Of a stretch of 64,000 bases of DNA, positions 28,782-38,087 are shown one piece after another. The number at the start of each line of letters is the position of its first letter. The first letter of the stretch is position 1. Origin of the DNA: an uncultured Flavobacteriales bacterium (GTDB lineage Bacteria > Bacteroidota > Bacteroidia > Flavobacteriales_D > Crocinitomicaceae); contig CAJQJL010000008.1 of assembly GCA_905478665.1 (NCBI GenBank), positions 62,001 through 126,000 on the forward strand. Direction: 5' to 3'. A program made the position numbers and the translations under genes. The notes beneath the pieces were generated by a model. It was not told the origin of the DNA. It worked only from the letters and a program-made list of their open reading frames with translations, and did not search any database.

Positions 28782-29960
28782 TTAATCTGTTGTTACTCGT
28801 GGATTCGCAAACATTTTCACCTCTTCCGCACTGATAACGTCACCTCCAAGGATTATTAAACGTTCAATAATGTTACGCAATTCGCGAATGTTTCCAGACC
28901 AATCTGTCTTTTGCAATTGATCCAGTGCCTTATCATCAAATGACTTACGCGCAATTCCATGTTCAGCGCATACCATAGTCATAAAATGATCTGCCAGTAA
29001 AGGAATGTCATCTCTCCTATCATTCAATGATGGAACGTGTAAGAGAATAACCGCCAATCTGTGGTAAAGGTCTTCTCTAAAATTTCCTTCTTCGATTTCC
29101 TTTCTTAGATTTTTGTTTGTTGCAGCAACAACGCGGGCATTCACTTTGATGTCTTTCTCACCACCAACACGTTGAATAACATTCTCCTGCAATGCTCTAA
29201 GTACTTTTGCTTGCGCACTCGCTGACATATCCCCTATCTCATCTAGAAATAATGTTCCACCAGAAGCAAGTTCAAATTTCCCTTTCTTTTGCTTGATAGC
29301 TGAAGTAAAAGCTCCTTTCTCGTGTCCAAATAATTCACTTTCAATTAATTCTGAAGGAATCGCCGCGCAATTCACCTCAACGAAAGGCATACTCCTGCGA
29401 TCGCTTAAATCGTGCAATGAACGTGCAACGAGTTCTTTTCCCGTTCCGTTCTCACCTGTAACTAGCACTCTTGCATCTGATGGAGCTACCTTCTCAATCA
29501 TTTCTTTGATCTTCAGGATTCCATCTGTTTCACCAATAATAGAAGAACCTTTGAATCGCTTCACGGTTTTCTTCAGTACCTTCTTTTCCTCAATTAATAC
29601 AGTCTTGTCTTTTGCGTTTCGGATTGTAACTAAAATACGGTTCAAATCCAGTGGCTTTTCAATGAAATCAAACGCTCCTTTCTTTATTGCTTGAACGGCC
29701 GTTTCAATGTTTCCGTGCCCACTAATCATAATGACTGGTGTTTCAATTTTTGCCTTTAAAACACCTTCAAGAACTTCCATTCCATCCATTTCTGGCATTT
29801 TAATATCACAAAAAATAATGTCGTAATCAACAGCTTTTGCTTTCTCCAACCCTTCTTTTCCATTCTCCGCTTCATCTACCTCAAACTCCTCAAATTCAAG
29901 GATCTCACGCAGTGCTCTTCGAATAGCTCTCTCGTCGTCAATGACTAGTATTTTACTCAT
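28782..29960 (-). CDS. NtrC-type response regulator lacking a DNA-binding domain
   Basis: A 392-residue protein. The receiver domain (~1-120) has D8/D9, phosphoacceptor D52 and K102. The AAA+ domain (~140-375) has Walker A GENGTGKE (169-176), Walker B GGTLFLDE (234-241), arginine-finger region FREDLYHRL and sensor II GNIREL. The sigma-54-contacting loop reads GAFTSA (216-221) rather than GAFTGA. Typical NtrC proteins are ~450-480 residues with a C-terminal Fis helix-turn-helix; this one ends about 15 residues after the AAA+ fold. Follows ppx after 33 bases, so it is likely in the same operon as the ABC genes. Confidence 0.92.
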   Translation of the reverse strand: MSKILVIDDERAIRRALREILEFEEFEVDEAENGKEGLEKAKAVDYDIIFCDIKMPEMDGMEVLEGVLKAKIETPVIMISGHGNIETAVQAIKKGAFDFIEKPLDLNRILVTIRNAKDKTVLIEEKKVLKKTVKRFKGSSIIGETDGILKIKEMIEKVAPSDARVLVTGENGTGKELVARSLHDLSDRRSMPFVEVNCAAIPSELIESELFGHEKGAFTSAIKQKKGKFELASGGTLFLDEIGDMSASAQAKVLRALQENVIQRVGGEKDIKVNARVVAATNKNLRKEIEEGNFREDLYHRLAVILLHVPSLNDRRDDIPLLADHFMTMVCAEHGIARKSFDDKALDQLQKTDWSGNIRELRNIIERLIILGGDVISAEEVKMFANPRVTTD

Positions 29961-29993
29961 GGATTCGTATTTTTGATAAATATACTAAGAGAT

Positions 29994-30905
29994 TTAGATT
30001 TCTCTTGTAAAAACACCCTCTTTCAGTGAATACGGAGAGACGCAAACCTGCTCAACTCCAAGCTGTTCAATTACCCATTTTGCTTTTACAGCTGCAATTG
30101 GCAACATCTTCTTTCGAATGGGGATAATCCAATTATTATCCATCCGTTCTTTCAGACTCGATTTTATCCCCCAATCAAGTGCACTTACTAGTCGTTTAAA
30201 AGGAATACTTACGACTTTATTAGTAGCTGGAAATTCTGATAAAAAGACCATTTCATACAGCGTCTCAAAGCTCCCCGAAGCTCCAATCAATAAACCTGAT
30301 TGACGCTCCCTAAAATAAGCCCCTCCTTTTTCGTCCAGGAAGGCACGAATTTTTTGAATATGTTCTACTGTGAACTCTTCTGGCTGGTCTAACTGTTGGA
30401 AAATTCTAGAAACACCTATATTCAAACTCTTTGCCCATTGAACACCAGAGTTGTCTGCTCCAATGAACTCAGTTGATCCGCCTCCAATATCCATGATTAC
30501 CCCAGGCTTTGAGAAAGAATATGAGAGCTTAACGCCTTTGTAAATCAACTCTGCTTCCCGTTCTCCAGAAACAATTTCAATTGTAAAATCCAACTCTCGC
30601 TTTGCGTAATCAACCAATTCTTGGGCATTTGAAGCAGCTCGTAATGCCGATGTACCGACACCAGTTATGGACACCACATTGTATTCTTTACACGAATTGC
30701 AAAATCGTTGCAGCGCATCCTTTGCTCTTTCCATAGCTGCCTTTACAATAATTCCCTGATTGATTCCTCCCATGCCAAGGAGCACGGGTAATTTATCGTT
30801 GTATATACAATTCAACTCGCCGTCGTTTACCTCAGCGATTAATAAATTAAAAGTGTTTGTTCCAAGATCAATGACGGCTTCACGTCTTAGGTTTTCCTGA
30901 GCCAT
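29994..30905 (-). CDS. Ppx/GppA phosphatase family protein
   Basis: A 303-residue enzyme of the exopolyphosphatase/guanosine pentaphosphate phosphatase family (actin-like ATPase fold). Motifs: VIDLGTNTFNLLIAEV, TSALRAASNAQELV, SGEREAELIYKGV and the phosphate-binding MDIGGGSTEFIG. It is the short form (two N-terminal domains only), common in Bacteroidota. Likely role: polyphosphate or (p)ppGpp turnover. Its ATG lies 19 bases inside the 3' end of the upstream permease gene. Confidence 0.92.
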   Translation of the reverse strand: MAQENLRREAVIDLGTNTFNLLIAEVNDGELNCIYNDKLPVLLGMGGINQGIIVKAAMERAKDALQRFCNSCKEYNVVSITGVGTSALRAASNAQELVDYAKRELDFTIEIVSGEREAELIYKGVKLSYSFSKPGVIMDIGGGSTEFIGADNSGVQWAKSLNIGVSRIFQQLDQPEEFTVEHIQKIRAFLDEKGGAYFRERQSGLLIGASGSFETLYEMVFLSEFPATNKVVSIPFKRLVSALDWGIKSSLKERMDNNWIIPIRKKMLPIAAVKAKWVIEQLGVEQVCVSPYSLKEGVFTREI

Positions 30906-32218
30906 TTGAAGATATGCTTGATTCTTACACGATGTCCAAACTGCAGGATTCCATTCTTATATAAGCGCGATGCCACAGCCAGCATTGCAAAAGCAGAAAT
31001 AAACAAAATCAGCAAGGACACATAAATTTCATAGCCGTGCTCATAACCTTGCGCCAATTTGACCATTACAACCACAGGGGAGGTAAAAGGTAAATATTGA
31101 AGAAAGCCAGCCATTGGACTTTCTGGATAGTTTAGAACGTAATACCCGGAGTATAAAGCCAGAATGAGCATAATAATAATTGGTAGTACAAACTGCTGAC
31201 CATCACTTTCCGATCCCATTGTAGCACCAACAGACGCAAATAAAGCACCGTAGAAAAAGTATCCACCTATAAAAAACAGTAGGAAGAACGGAAGGATTAC
31301 GCTAAAGCGAACTCTGTTGTATACCAATTCAACAAATTGATTGTATTCTCGTGCGCTAAAATATTGCTCGCCATACGACTGATTAGCTGCTTCAATCCCT
31401 AAATCCTGAACATTTAAATTTGCTGCATTGAGCATATCAGGAAACAAGGTCTCACGCATAAGGAACAAGCCCGCGCCAATGATTACCGCCCAAATAAGGA
31501 ACTGAACAAGTGCAGAAAGTCCAATTCCTATGATCTTTCCTAACATTAATTGGTTGGGTGAAACGGATGCCAGCAGCACTTCAACTATTCTGTTGCTCTT
31601 CTCACGAGAAACACTTCTTAAAATCGTCATTCCGAAGAGGAAGACAAAAACAAAAATAATAATGCCATAAAAGAAGCCAACCCAACCCTCTAAATCAGAC
31701 TTTTGCCCTTCAGGGTCATATACATCGCGAAATCCAAGGTTCAAGGGTTGCTTAATTTTCAGGTATTCCTGTATGGAGAAATCTGCAAACCTGTCAACCA
31801 TCACCTCCTCCAAGCGTCGCTCAATATGATATTGCACGCTTTTCTCCATCTGAGCCGAGGGTTTTTGTCGATAAAAGACATGACTCACTTTGGTATAGAG
31901 AATCTGCTCGTTGATCTCCAACATAGCATCGAAGCCTTGGAATTTTTTGGCATCGCGGAACTCCTCCGATTTAATATAGTTATCAGCAAAGGAATAGCTG
32001 ATATTTTGATCATCGTCATTCAAAACTCGATCCTTCAATATCCCCGTAGGATCTGCAATCAGTACATTCCAATGTTGTTTTGATTCTCCACCAAACACAA
32101 AAAGCATGTAGATTAGCGCAAGAACAACCATGGGACCTAGTACAGAAAACAGTAAGAATGAGCGAGAACCTACACGTTCCTTCCATTCACGAATTGCTAT
32201 CAAAAGACTGTTTTTCAT
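30887..32218 (-). CDS. ABC transporter permease (ABC-2/NatB type)
   Basis: A 443-residue membrane protein. One N-terminal helix (~22-43), a large extracytoplasmic domain (~45-185), then about five or six helices (~188-425). The phrase REKSNRIVEVLLASVSPNQL before the second membrane block is characteristic of NatB-like exporters. Pairs with the ATPase upstream (one-base gap). The substrate is unknown; sodium or peptide/drug export is typical of the class. Confidence 0.93.
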   Translation of the reverse strand: MKNSLLIAIREWKERVGSRSFLLFSVLGPMVVLALIYMLFVFGGESKQHWNVLIADPTGILKDRVLNDDDQNISYSFADNYIKSEEFRDAKKFQGFDAMLEINEQILYTKVSHVFYRQKPSAQMEKSVQYHIERRLEEVMVDRFADFSIQEYLKIKQPLNLGFRDVYDPEGQKSDLEGWVGFFYGIIIFVFVFLFGMTILRSVSREKSNRIVEVLLASVSPNQLMLGKIIGIGLSALVQFLIWAVIIGAGLFLMRETLFPDMLNAANLNVQDLGIEAANQSYGEQYFSAREYNQFVELVYNRVRFSVILPFFLLFFIGGYFFYGALFASVGATMGSESDGQQFVLPIIIMLILALYSGYYVLNYPESPMAGFLQYLPFTSPVVVMVKLAQGYEHGYEIYVSLLILFISAFAMLAVASRLYKNGILQFGHRVRIKHIFKWLRKT

Positions 32219-32219
32219 C

Positions 32220-33137
32220 CTATTTTGCTACTGGTTGAACAATATCAATAAATACATCTTGCATAGATGGCATCACCTCCCACGCAGCTTCAATTTGCAC
32301 CTCACCAATAAGCACTTTCAATAAATCCTCAAAAGAACTTTCTCCTCGCATCTTCACACGTACTACAAATCTGTCTTCGCTTAATATATCTTTATCCACT
32401 ACTTCGAAACCAGTCCAAAGCGCATTTACAAAGGCAATCATGTTCCCTCTAAATCGCACTGCATAAAGTCCCATTTTTCGCTCAGCCTGTAAATTGGAAA
32501 TTTTATCTTCCGCTACCTTACGAGCTTCATGGATTAGTGCAACTCGGTCACAAATCTCTTCCACACTTTTCATATTGTGGGTCGAAAGAATGACGGTCTT
32601 TCCTGCGGCGCGCATCTGAATTAACTCCTGCTTTATAAGTTCAACGTTTAACGGATCGAATCCACTGAACGGTTCATCGAGAATTAACAACTTAGGCTCA
32701 TGAAGCACCGTACAAATGAACTGGACTTTCTGTGCCATCCCCTTTGATAGTTCTTCAATTCTCTTCTTTCGCCAATCGTTGATATTAAAGCGATCGAACC
32801 AATAATCAATTTTTGTTTTTACATCTTTTTTCGACAATCCTCTCAACCTTCCAAGAAAGATGGCATGTCCTTCAACGGTCATATTTCTGTACAACCCTCG
32901 CTCTTCAGGCAAGTAACCAATTCTTCCTAAGTCTGCATCCGTCATGAGATCTCCATCAAAACGAACAGAACCATGATCTGGTTCTACAATCCTGTTGATT
33001 ACGCGAATAAGTGTCGTCTTTCCCGCCCCATTAGGTCCGAGCAACCCAAAAATTTCTCCTTTATTCACAGTCAAGGAAACATCATGCAATGCTTCTGCGC
33101 GATAAAAGGATTTGCTAATATTTCGGACTTCGAGCAT
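32220..33137 (-). CDS. ABC transporter ATP-binding protein (NatA type)
   Basis: A 305-residue ATPase. Walker A GPNGAGKTT (~34-42), signature LSKGMAQKVQ (~134), Walker B LLILDEPFSGFDPLN (~152) and the switch His in VILSTHNM. A C-terminal ~90-residue extension resembles the DUF4162 region found in this exporter class. First gene of a minus-strand operon with the permease, ppx and the NtrC-type regulator. Confidence 0.95.
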   Translation of the reverse strand: MLEVRNISKSFYRAEALHDVSLTVNKGEIFGLLGPNGAGKTTLIRVINRIVEPDHGSVRFDGDLMTDADLGRIGYLPEERGLYRNMTVEGHAIFLGRLRGLSKKDVKTKIDYWFDRFNINDWRKKRIEELSKGMAQKVQFICTVLHEPKLLILDEPFSGFDPLNVELIKQELIQMRAAGKTVILSTHNMKSVEEICDRVALIHEARKVAEDKISNLQAERKMGLYAVRFRGNMIAFVNALWTGFEVVDKDILSEDRFVVRVKMRGESSFEDLLKVLIGEVQIEAAWEVMPSMQDVFIDIVQPVAK

Positions 33138-33393
33138 AGTGTGAAGTTAGGAAATTTGAATGATGTCTTAAAGCTTGGTAAAATGAGTTATGAATGATGA
33201 CTTGTGAGTTATTATAGACACGTCAAATATTCAACAAGTTTTACGAAGAAACGTTATTCTCTAATGATTGGTATATTACCTGTGTAAACACCTGCTTTAT
33301 AAATGCTTCTTCTTAATTAAGGGTGATCTGGTATTATTATTGCTAAAGGTCTGACTATAAAAAAACTAACTATATTTAAGCAAAACTAATCAA

Positions 33394-33732
33394 ATGAAAA
33401 AGTTATTACTAACAGCACTTACCGTTATTGGAATGACATTCGCGTTAAATGCGCAGAAAGTTTACACTGTAGATTATGAATCGCAAGCAGACGTAAAAGT
33501 CTTTGTTGTGGGCTACGAATCACAAGCTGATTTATTGGTTTACAAAGTTGGATATGAATCACAAGCAAGTGGAAATGACGGATCATGGTTTTTTGTAGAC
33601 TATGAGTCAAAAGCAGACAAGACAGTATATTTTGTGAATTATGAATCACAAGCTGATTTGAAAATTTACTTTGTAGATTATGAATCGCAAGCTGGCTGGA
33701 AGAATTCTTCCAAAAAGTCGTTGATGTACTAG
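33394..33732 (+). CDS. Secreted YESQAD-repeat protein (DUF6150-like)
   Basis: A 112-residue protein with a signal peptide (MKKLLLTALTVIGMTFALNA) and a mature region made almost wholly of a 13-residue repeat with core V-x-Y-E-S-Q-A-D. YESQA/YESKA begins at residues 28, 41, 54, 70, 83 and 96: a 13-residue period with one 3-residue insertion between copies 3 and 4. Alternating aliphatic/aromatic residues (KVFVVG, TVYFVN, KIYFVD) imply a beta-strand per repeat. I believe this is the DUF6150 type. Function unknown. A TATATTTA box lies at 33371-33378, and a strong terminator follows. Confidence 0.88.
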   Translation: MKKLLLTALTVIGMTFALNAQKVYTVDYESQADVKVFVVGYESQADLLVYKVGYESQASGNDGSWFFVDYESKADKTVYFVNYESQADLKIYFVDYESQAGWKNSSKKSLMY

Positions 33733-33752
33733 AAAATAAAATCGGAATTCTG

Positions 33753-33795
33753 AAGCCCTTCTATCCTGACATCAATCAGGTGAAGGGCTTTTTTT
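33753..33795 (+). terminator. Intrinsic terminator of the YESQAD gene
   Basis: Arms AAGCCCTTC and GAAGGGCTT, with inner CCTGA / TCAGG pairing, followed by a run of T's. Lies before the convergent AraC gene. Confidence 0.88.
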
Positions 33796-33811
33796 ATGAG
33801 AAAGAGAACCG

Positions 33812-34651
33812 TCAACTATCTCTATAATCACTTGGAGCTAGTCCGTATTCACTCTGAAACGATTTCGAAAAATGTGCTAGATCATTAAAGCCAGAATCGA
33901 AGGCTACGTCAGTGATTCTCAACTCTGTATTCTTTAGCAGCTTTGTCGCTTTCTCAAGTTTACGTCGCTTGATGTATTTGGCAGGTGAACTGGAAAAGTG
34001 TTTTTCAAATTCTCGCTTGAACGAACTGAGACTTAAATTCGTCAATTCAGCCAAGTCCTGAACAGAAAGGTTATTGTAAATGTTCGCTTCTATGACTTCT
34101 TTAAAATTGATCTCGAGTGGATCGAACATTCCAGCTAACAGCGTTTTTATTATCCCAACATTGTCCGTTTTTGAAAGCAACAAAAGCAATTCCTTTATTT
34201 TAAGTTTTAATAATTCATCACTCACCAGTGACGGATTACTGAAATAGAATTCGAGACTTTGGATATAATTCTCCAATAAACTAGTCGACTCTACGCGTTC
34301 AAACCCTGCTGATTCTACAGTTTGTATGTTCGTTAAAAAATCAGGAAACTCATTATCATATACCAAGCGTAGAACCTCCGGAAAAAGATGCACAGCAATG
34401 CTTTCACAGTAGTCAATTTCTTCTGAAGCAATGTAATTATTGATGTATTTTCCACATTGTAAAACAACCCCTTCGTTGGCAACCAATTCAATCTTTTCCG
34501 TCGCTGAATACATGCGCCTTTTCCCAGTCTTCACGAAATAGAAGCACGCTTCATCATACATATCGGTCATCATCTTAAAAGGTGGTTCTAAAACCGCCTT
34601 AACAAAAGTTGTCTTTCCTTGAAAATCGAATCGTTGTATCTCCTTTATCAT
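33812..34651 (-). CDS. AraC-family transcriptional regulator
   Basis: A 279-residue regulator. The N-terminal ~165 residues form a cupin-like effector domain. The C-terminal ~100 residues carry two helix-turn-helix motifs: LSVQDLAELTNLSLSSFKRE and ITDVAFDSGFNDLAHFSKSF, with the typical ending EYGLAPSDYR. It is 23 bases downstream of the SRPBCC gene on the same strand and probably co-transcribed with it. Targets unknown; control of its own operon is common for such pairs. Confidence 0.92.
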   Translation of the reverse strand: MIKEIQRFDFQGKTTFVKAVLEPPFKMMTDMYDEACFYFVKTGKRRMYSATEKIELVANEGVVLQCGKYINNYIASEEIDYCESIAVHLFPEVLRLVYDNEFPDFLTNIQTVESAGFERVESTSLLENYIQSLEFYFSNPSLVSDELLKLKIKELLLLLSKTDNVGIIKTLLAGMFDPLEINFKEVIEANIYNNLSVQDLAELTNLSLSSFKREFEKHFSSSPAKYIKRRKLEKATKLLKNTELRITDVAFDSGFNDLAHFSKSFQSEYGLAPSDYRDS

Positions 34652-34674
34652 AATTGAACTACTAAAATAGGTAT

Positions 34675-35127
34675 TTAAGCCATTGAAACTGTGTGCTCTT
34701 CCTTGTACAAGTCTTCCAACCCTTTCAGTATTGCTGGTCCCATTTTATAGCGAAACATAAAATACATCATCGGTTGCATCAATTTGTTCTTTGGTGTCAC
34801 TTCCATGTGCATGTAGGCTTCAGTCTCATTAGTGCTCAATTTGTTCAATCCCATGGTGGCTTTAGATTCTATCATCGGCATTGACGTATCGTAAATTTCC
34901 ACAGAATAATGAGAACCTTCTTTCCAATCTATGATTCTCTCTTTAACATGGTTTCCGTCCTTCATTTCGCATTGACGTGTACTGCCAATTTCGCAGGTCT
35001 CCGTTCCCTCAATGAATTCAGACTTCTTCAAAAGTGGGTTAAATCGATTAATATTTGAGTAGTCCGCCAGGTAGCTCCATAAAACATTCGAAGGAGCATT
35101 GATTCTTCTTTTTACTTTAACTTTCAT
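34675..35127 (-). CDS. SRPBCC-family protein (START-like fold)
   Basis: A 150-residue soluble protein. The N-terminal KVKVKRRINAPSNVLWSYLA followed by NINRFNPLL is the usual opening of polyketide cyclase/SRPBCC proteins, and GSTRQCEM and a long C-terminal helix (MMYFMFRYKMGPAILKGLED) complete the fold. These proteins bind hydrophobic ligands; the ligand is not predictable. A possible -7 box TAACTTTA lies on the minus strand at 35151-35158. First gene of the pair with the AraC regulator. Confidence 0.87.
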   Translation of the reverse strand: MKVKVKRRINAPSNVLWSYLADYSNINRFNPLLKKSEFIEGTETCEIGSTRQCEMKDGNHVKERIIDWKEGSHYSVEIYDTSMPMIESKATMGLNKLSTNETEAYMHMEVTPKNKLMQPMMYFMFRYKMGPAILKGLEDLYKEEHTVSMA

Positions 35128-35272
35128 AGTCTCTTAGTTCTTGTTTACCCTAAAGTTACAGTGTTAACATACCATGACTTTTCCGCTTTCGTTCAAAAGC
35201 TTGTCATTTTAGTTCAAGACATTTTCGTTGAAAACTCAATAATGCCATTTGCAACAAATACCTATTGAAAAC

Positions 35273-35304
35273 TTGGAATTCCTCAAGTGATAATCGTAAT
35301 TTTG
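35273..35304 (+). promoter_or_regulatory. Promoter of the T9SS gene at 35332
   Basis: TTG at 35273-35275 and TAATTTTG (exact TAnnTTTG match) at 35297-35304, separated by 21 bases. The -7 box lies inside the longer open frame, which supports the downstream ATG at 35332 as the true start. Confidence 0.6.
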
Positions 35305-35331
35305 CAAAAACTAATTAATAACCGAATCACT

Positions 35332-37017
35332 ATGAGATCAAAAATTACATTTCTGTGTTTGTTTTCTTTCCTCTTCGCAGGAGTAGCAAATGCACAACAG
35401 ACAAATCAAAATCTACAGAATTCAGTTGATTCTGACAGTCCAGCCTATTATGTAGCGCCGAGCAAACCTTCTACAATAGAGAGCAACAATGATTGCCCAT
35501 CATGCGCAATGAAAGTTCTTGGAGCAACTGGTACTATAGCGCCATGCGATGGAGGAATTGACACTTTAGTTGCTTCTGGAGGCTGCGGTGGTTACATTTG
35601 GTCTTCGGACTCATTAGGTGTTAATGTCATTTCGACCACTGACACACTAATTACAGGGCCACTAACAAATGACACAACCTTTTACCTTTCTGGGGTTACA
35701 GCTGACTTAGACAGTCTCATGCCATTACCTCCACATGGTTCTGTTTTCACTGGAAATGTACGTGGATACTACTTCACTGCTCCTGCTGATTTTTTAATTA
35801 CTGGACTTCGTGTTCCAACAGAAGCAAGTACGGGTTCTCAGAATATTGAAATTCTTCGATTCGACAATCAAACCCCTCCACCATTGTTTAGTGGAACCAC
35901 AAATGCTTTTACTTCTTTGGGATACTGGAATAACTACACTGGACCAGACACAATTGAAGTGTGTATCGCAGTTACTGCTGGAGATGTAATCGGTATCTAC
36001 GGAAATCGTGCAGATGCTAATTCTTATGCTGGGGCCCCTTACCAATCAATGATTGCTGGTATACCAACGACTTTGACTAGATCTGGAATGCAACTGCCTT
36101 TAAGTTCTAACCAAATGTCTAACGTTTTTTCTGAGGCAGCTGGTAGTATTTCAAGAGTTGAAATGTTCTATGATGTAACACCTTCTCCATCTCCAGTTAT
36201 TGATCCAATTAATGTTACTGTTCCAACATCTTACAACGGAAGTGTAAACTCAACATTATGTCAAGGTGATAGTGTTTACCTTCAAGGAGCTTACCAATCG
36301 ACAGCTGGAACATATTACGATACGTTGTTCAGCATTTATGGTTGCGATAGTATTACAGCCAATACGGTTTCAATGGCACCAATCTACGACCTTACCAATA
36401 CTACAAACCTTTGTGTTGGAGACAGCATTTTTGTTGGAGGAGCATATCAAACGGCTGCAGGTATCTTTGTTGACTACTTACAAGCTACAAGTGGATGTGA
36501 CAGTACAGTTACAACAATTTTGAATATGGCACAGCTTCCAACAGTTACATTTATTGGAGACACAATGTGTACTCAAAGTGGTTCGGTTCCTCTAGCAGGA
36601 GGAAGTCCAGCTGGTGGAGTTTACAGTGGGACGAATGTTTCTGCAAACAACTTTGACGCGGCAACTGCTGGTGCTGGTACTTACACTGTTGTTTACACAT
36701 ACACAGACACAGTTGGTTGTATAAACACAGCAAATGCTGATGTTACTGTTCTTGATTGCGCGTCAATTGGTGAGAATACACTTTCTGGAGTTTCTGTTTA
36801 TCCGAACCCAGCGACAACGCAACTATTCGTTAGTTTACCTGAGCACTTGAGCGGTGTGAATACGGCATTGTTTGATGCGAGTGGTAAACTCATCAATACT
36901 TGGGCTGTAAATTCAAGCACATTTGAAATTAGCTTAGATGGTTTGAGCAAAGGAATGTATGTTCTAGAAGTTCAAGCTGGAGAAGAAATGGCTCGCTACA
37001 AATTGATTAAAGAGTAG
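35332..37017 (+). CDS. T9SS type A sorting-domain protein with CxGDS repeats
   Basis: A 561-residue surface protein. Signal peptide MRSKITFLCLFSFLFAGVANA. The first half has Cys-rich segments (NDCPSCAMKV, GGCGGYIW). Residues ~300-390 hold two copies of a repeat with C-x-G-D-S, V/L-x-G-A-Y-Q, T/A-A-G and Y-G/S-G-C-D-S, a unit common in flavobacterial adhesin-like proteins. Then comes an Ig-like segment rich in Gly/Thr, and the type A sorting domain (VSVYPNPATTQLFVSLP, ALFDASGKLIN, GMYVLEVQAG). The extension to a GTG at 35287 is rejected because the promoter lies within it. Likely adhesion or structural role. Confidence 0.88.
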   Translation: MRSKITFLCLFSFLFAGVANAQQTNQNLQNSVDSDSPAYYVAPSKPSTIESNNDCPSCAMKVLGATGTIAPCDGGIDTLVASGGCGGYIWSSDSLGVNVISTTDTLITGPLTNDTTFYLSGVTADLDSLMPLPPHGSVFTGNVRGYYFTAPADFLITGLRVPTEASTGSQNIEILRFDNQTPPPLFSGTTNAFTSLGYWNNYTGPDTIEVCIAVTAGDVIGIYGNRADANSYAGAPYQSMIAGIPTTLTRSGMQLPLSSNQMSNVFSEAAGSISRVEMFYDVTPSPSPVIDPINVTVPTSYNGSVNSTLCQGDSVYLQGAYQSTAGTYYDTLFSIYGCDSITANTVSMAPIYDLTNTTNLCVGDSIFVGGAYQTAAGIFVDYLQATSGCDSTVTTILNMAQLPTVTFIGDTMCTQSGSVPLAGGSPAGGVYSGTNVSANNFDAATAGAGTYTVVYTYTDTVGCINTANADVTVLDCASIGENTLSGVSVYPNPATTQLFVSLPEHLSGVNTALFDASGKLINTWAVNSSTFEISLDGLSKGMYVLEVQAGEEMARYKLIKE

Positions 37018-37030
37018 AATTATTAAACCA

Positions 37031-37067
37031 TAAAAAACCGGAGTGCAATGCGCTCCGGTTTTTTTAT
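37031..37067. terminator. Bidirectional terminator between T9SS gene and arsM
   Basis: Arms ACCGGAG / CTCCGGT with A-run before and T-run after, so both strands carry a hairpin followed by T's. It separates two convergent genes. Confidence 0.9.
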
Positions 37068-37083
37068 TTCCTTTTTTTTAATG

Positions 37084-38055
37084 CTAACAGCATCCACCGC
37101 CATCATAAAAATATGTCGATTCTGATATGTAAATATCATCTCTTTTCAACAGAGCTAATGCGCCAGCTGTTTTATCGCAAATTGCCAAAGGTGAATTCGG
37201 TGTTAAAAGGTGTCCGTTATGATCATCAAAATATTCGTCATCTCCATAATATATTGCTGTTTTGCCAGTAAAAACACATGGTCCATCAGCTGGCATCGGA
37301 TCTTTAATCGCGCACACCTCTACACTTTCTAAATAAATCAATTTTTCTGTGTCATAGTGTTTTGGATCAAGAACTCTATAGGGACGTTTCGCACGTACTT
37401 CTATTGTACCAAATCCTGCGTCCGTCAACATTTTTATGTACTCTTCTAGTGGAAGTGAGCCACTCAAACAAAGTGCTCTCAATTTTTCGTCATTCTTTAA
37501 AGACTCTGGCATTGGGTCTTCTGTAACAGGATCCGAAAGAACTAAACGTCCATTGGGTTTCAAAACACGGTACATTTCAGCAATCGCCTTTTTAAGATCT
37601 TCTTTGTCAAAAATATTGAAGAGACAATTTTGTGCTGCCACATCAATGGAGTTATCCTCAACAGGTAAGTTCAGAGCGTCTCCTTTTCGAATATCGACAA
37701 ACTCCGAATCGAACCAATCATTTGTCAGTTCAGCTACTTTCAAGTTTTCCTTACAGGCATCAATCATCTCATCGACTACATCAATACCTATTACTCCTTG
37801 TTTCTTCCGACTGAAATATGAAAACTGAAACACTTCCATTCCACCACCTACACCAACATACAATACAGTTGGAGAATTTACCAAATCACGTGGATTCACC
37901 GTACTTCCGCATCCATAATTCATTTCGAGCATAATTCCAGGCATGTTTAACTCTGGTAAAGCCCAAACAGGTGTCGTTGTGCAACACAATCCGACGTCAG
38001 GAGTAAGCGCAGCTTCTCTGTACACGTCAACTGTAGTATCTAAATATGATTTCAT
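37084..38055 (-). CDS. arsM: Arsenosugar-type arsenite methyltransferase ArsM
   Basis: A 323-residue SAM-dependent enzyme that methylates arsenite, the first step toward arsenosugars. Features: GLCCTTTPVWALPEL (Cys24/Cys25), MNYGCGSTV (Cys49), a SAM-binding loop VLYVGVGGGMEVFQF, Cys149-region AAQNCLFNIF, and a C-terminal GGGCC. The C-terminal extension beyond the methyltransferase fold (~245-323) is typical of the form found with arsS. It lies 82 bases downstream of arsS on the same strand; a palindromic site occupies the gap. Confidence 0.9.
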   Translation of the reverse strand: MKSYLDTTVDVYREAALTPDVGLCCTTTPVWALPELNMPGIMLEMNYGCGSTVNPRDLVNSPTVLYVGVGGGMEVFQFSYFSRKKQGVIGIDVVDEMIDACKENLKVAELTNDWFDSEFVDIRKGDALNLPVEDNSIDVAAQNCLFNIFDKEDLKKAIAEMYRVLKPNGRLVLSDPVTEDPMPESLKNDEKLRALCLSGSLPLEEYIKMLTDAGFGTIEVRAKRPYRVLDPKHYDTEKLIYLESVEVCAIKDPMPADGPCVFTGKTAIYYGDDEYFDDHNGHLLTPNSPLAICDKTAGALALLKRDDIYISESTYFYDGGGCC

Positions 38056-38087
38056 TATTTGTTCGATTTTGGCTTATTACTATTTAT

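Noticed and set aside
33394-33732. CRISPR or DNA-level tandem repeat
   Set aside because: The repetition is at protein level (13-residue unit); the DNA units differ in sequence and have no spacers.
35287-35331. N-terminal extension of the T9SS gene to the GTG at 35287
   Set aside because: The extension contains a perfect -7 element and would mask the signal peptide.
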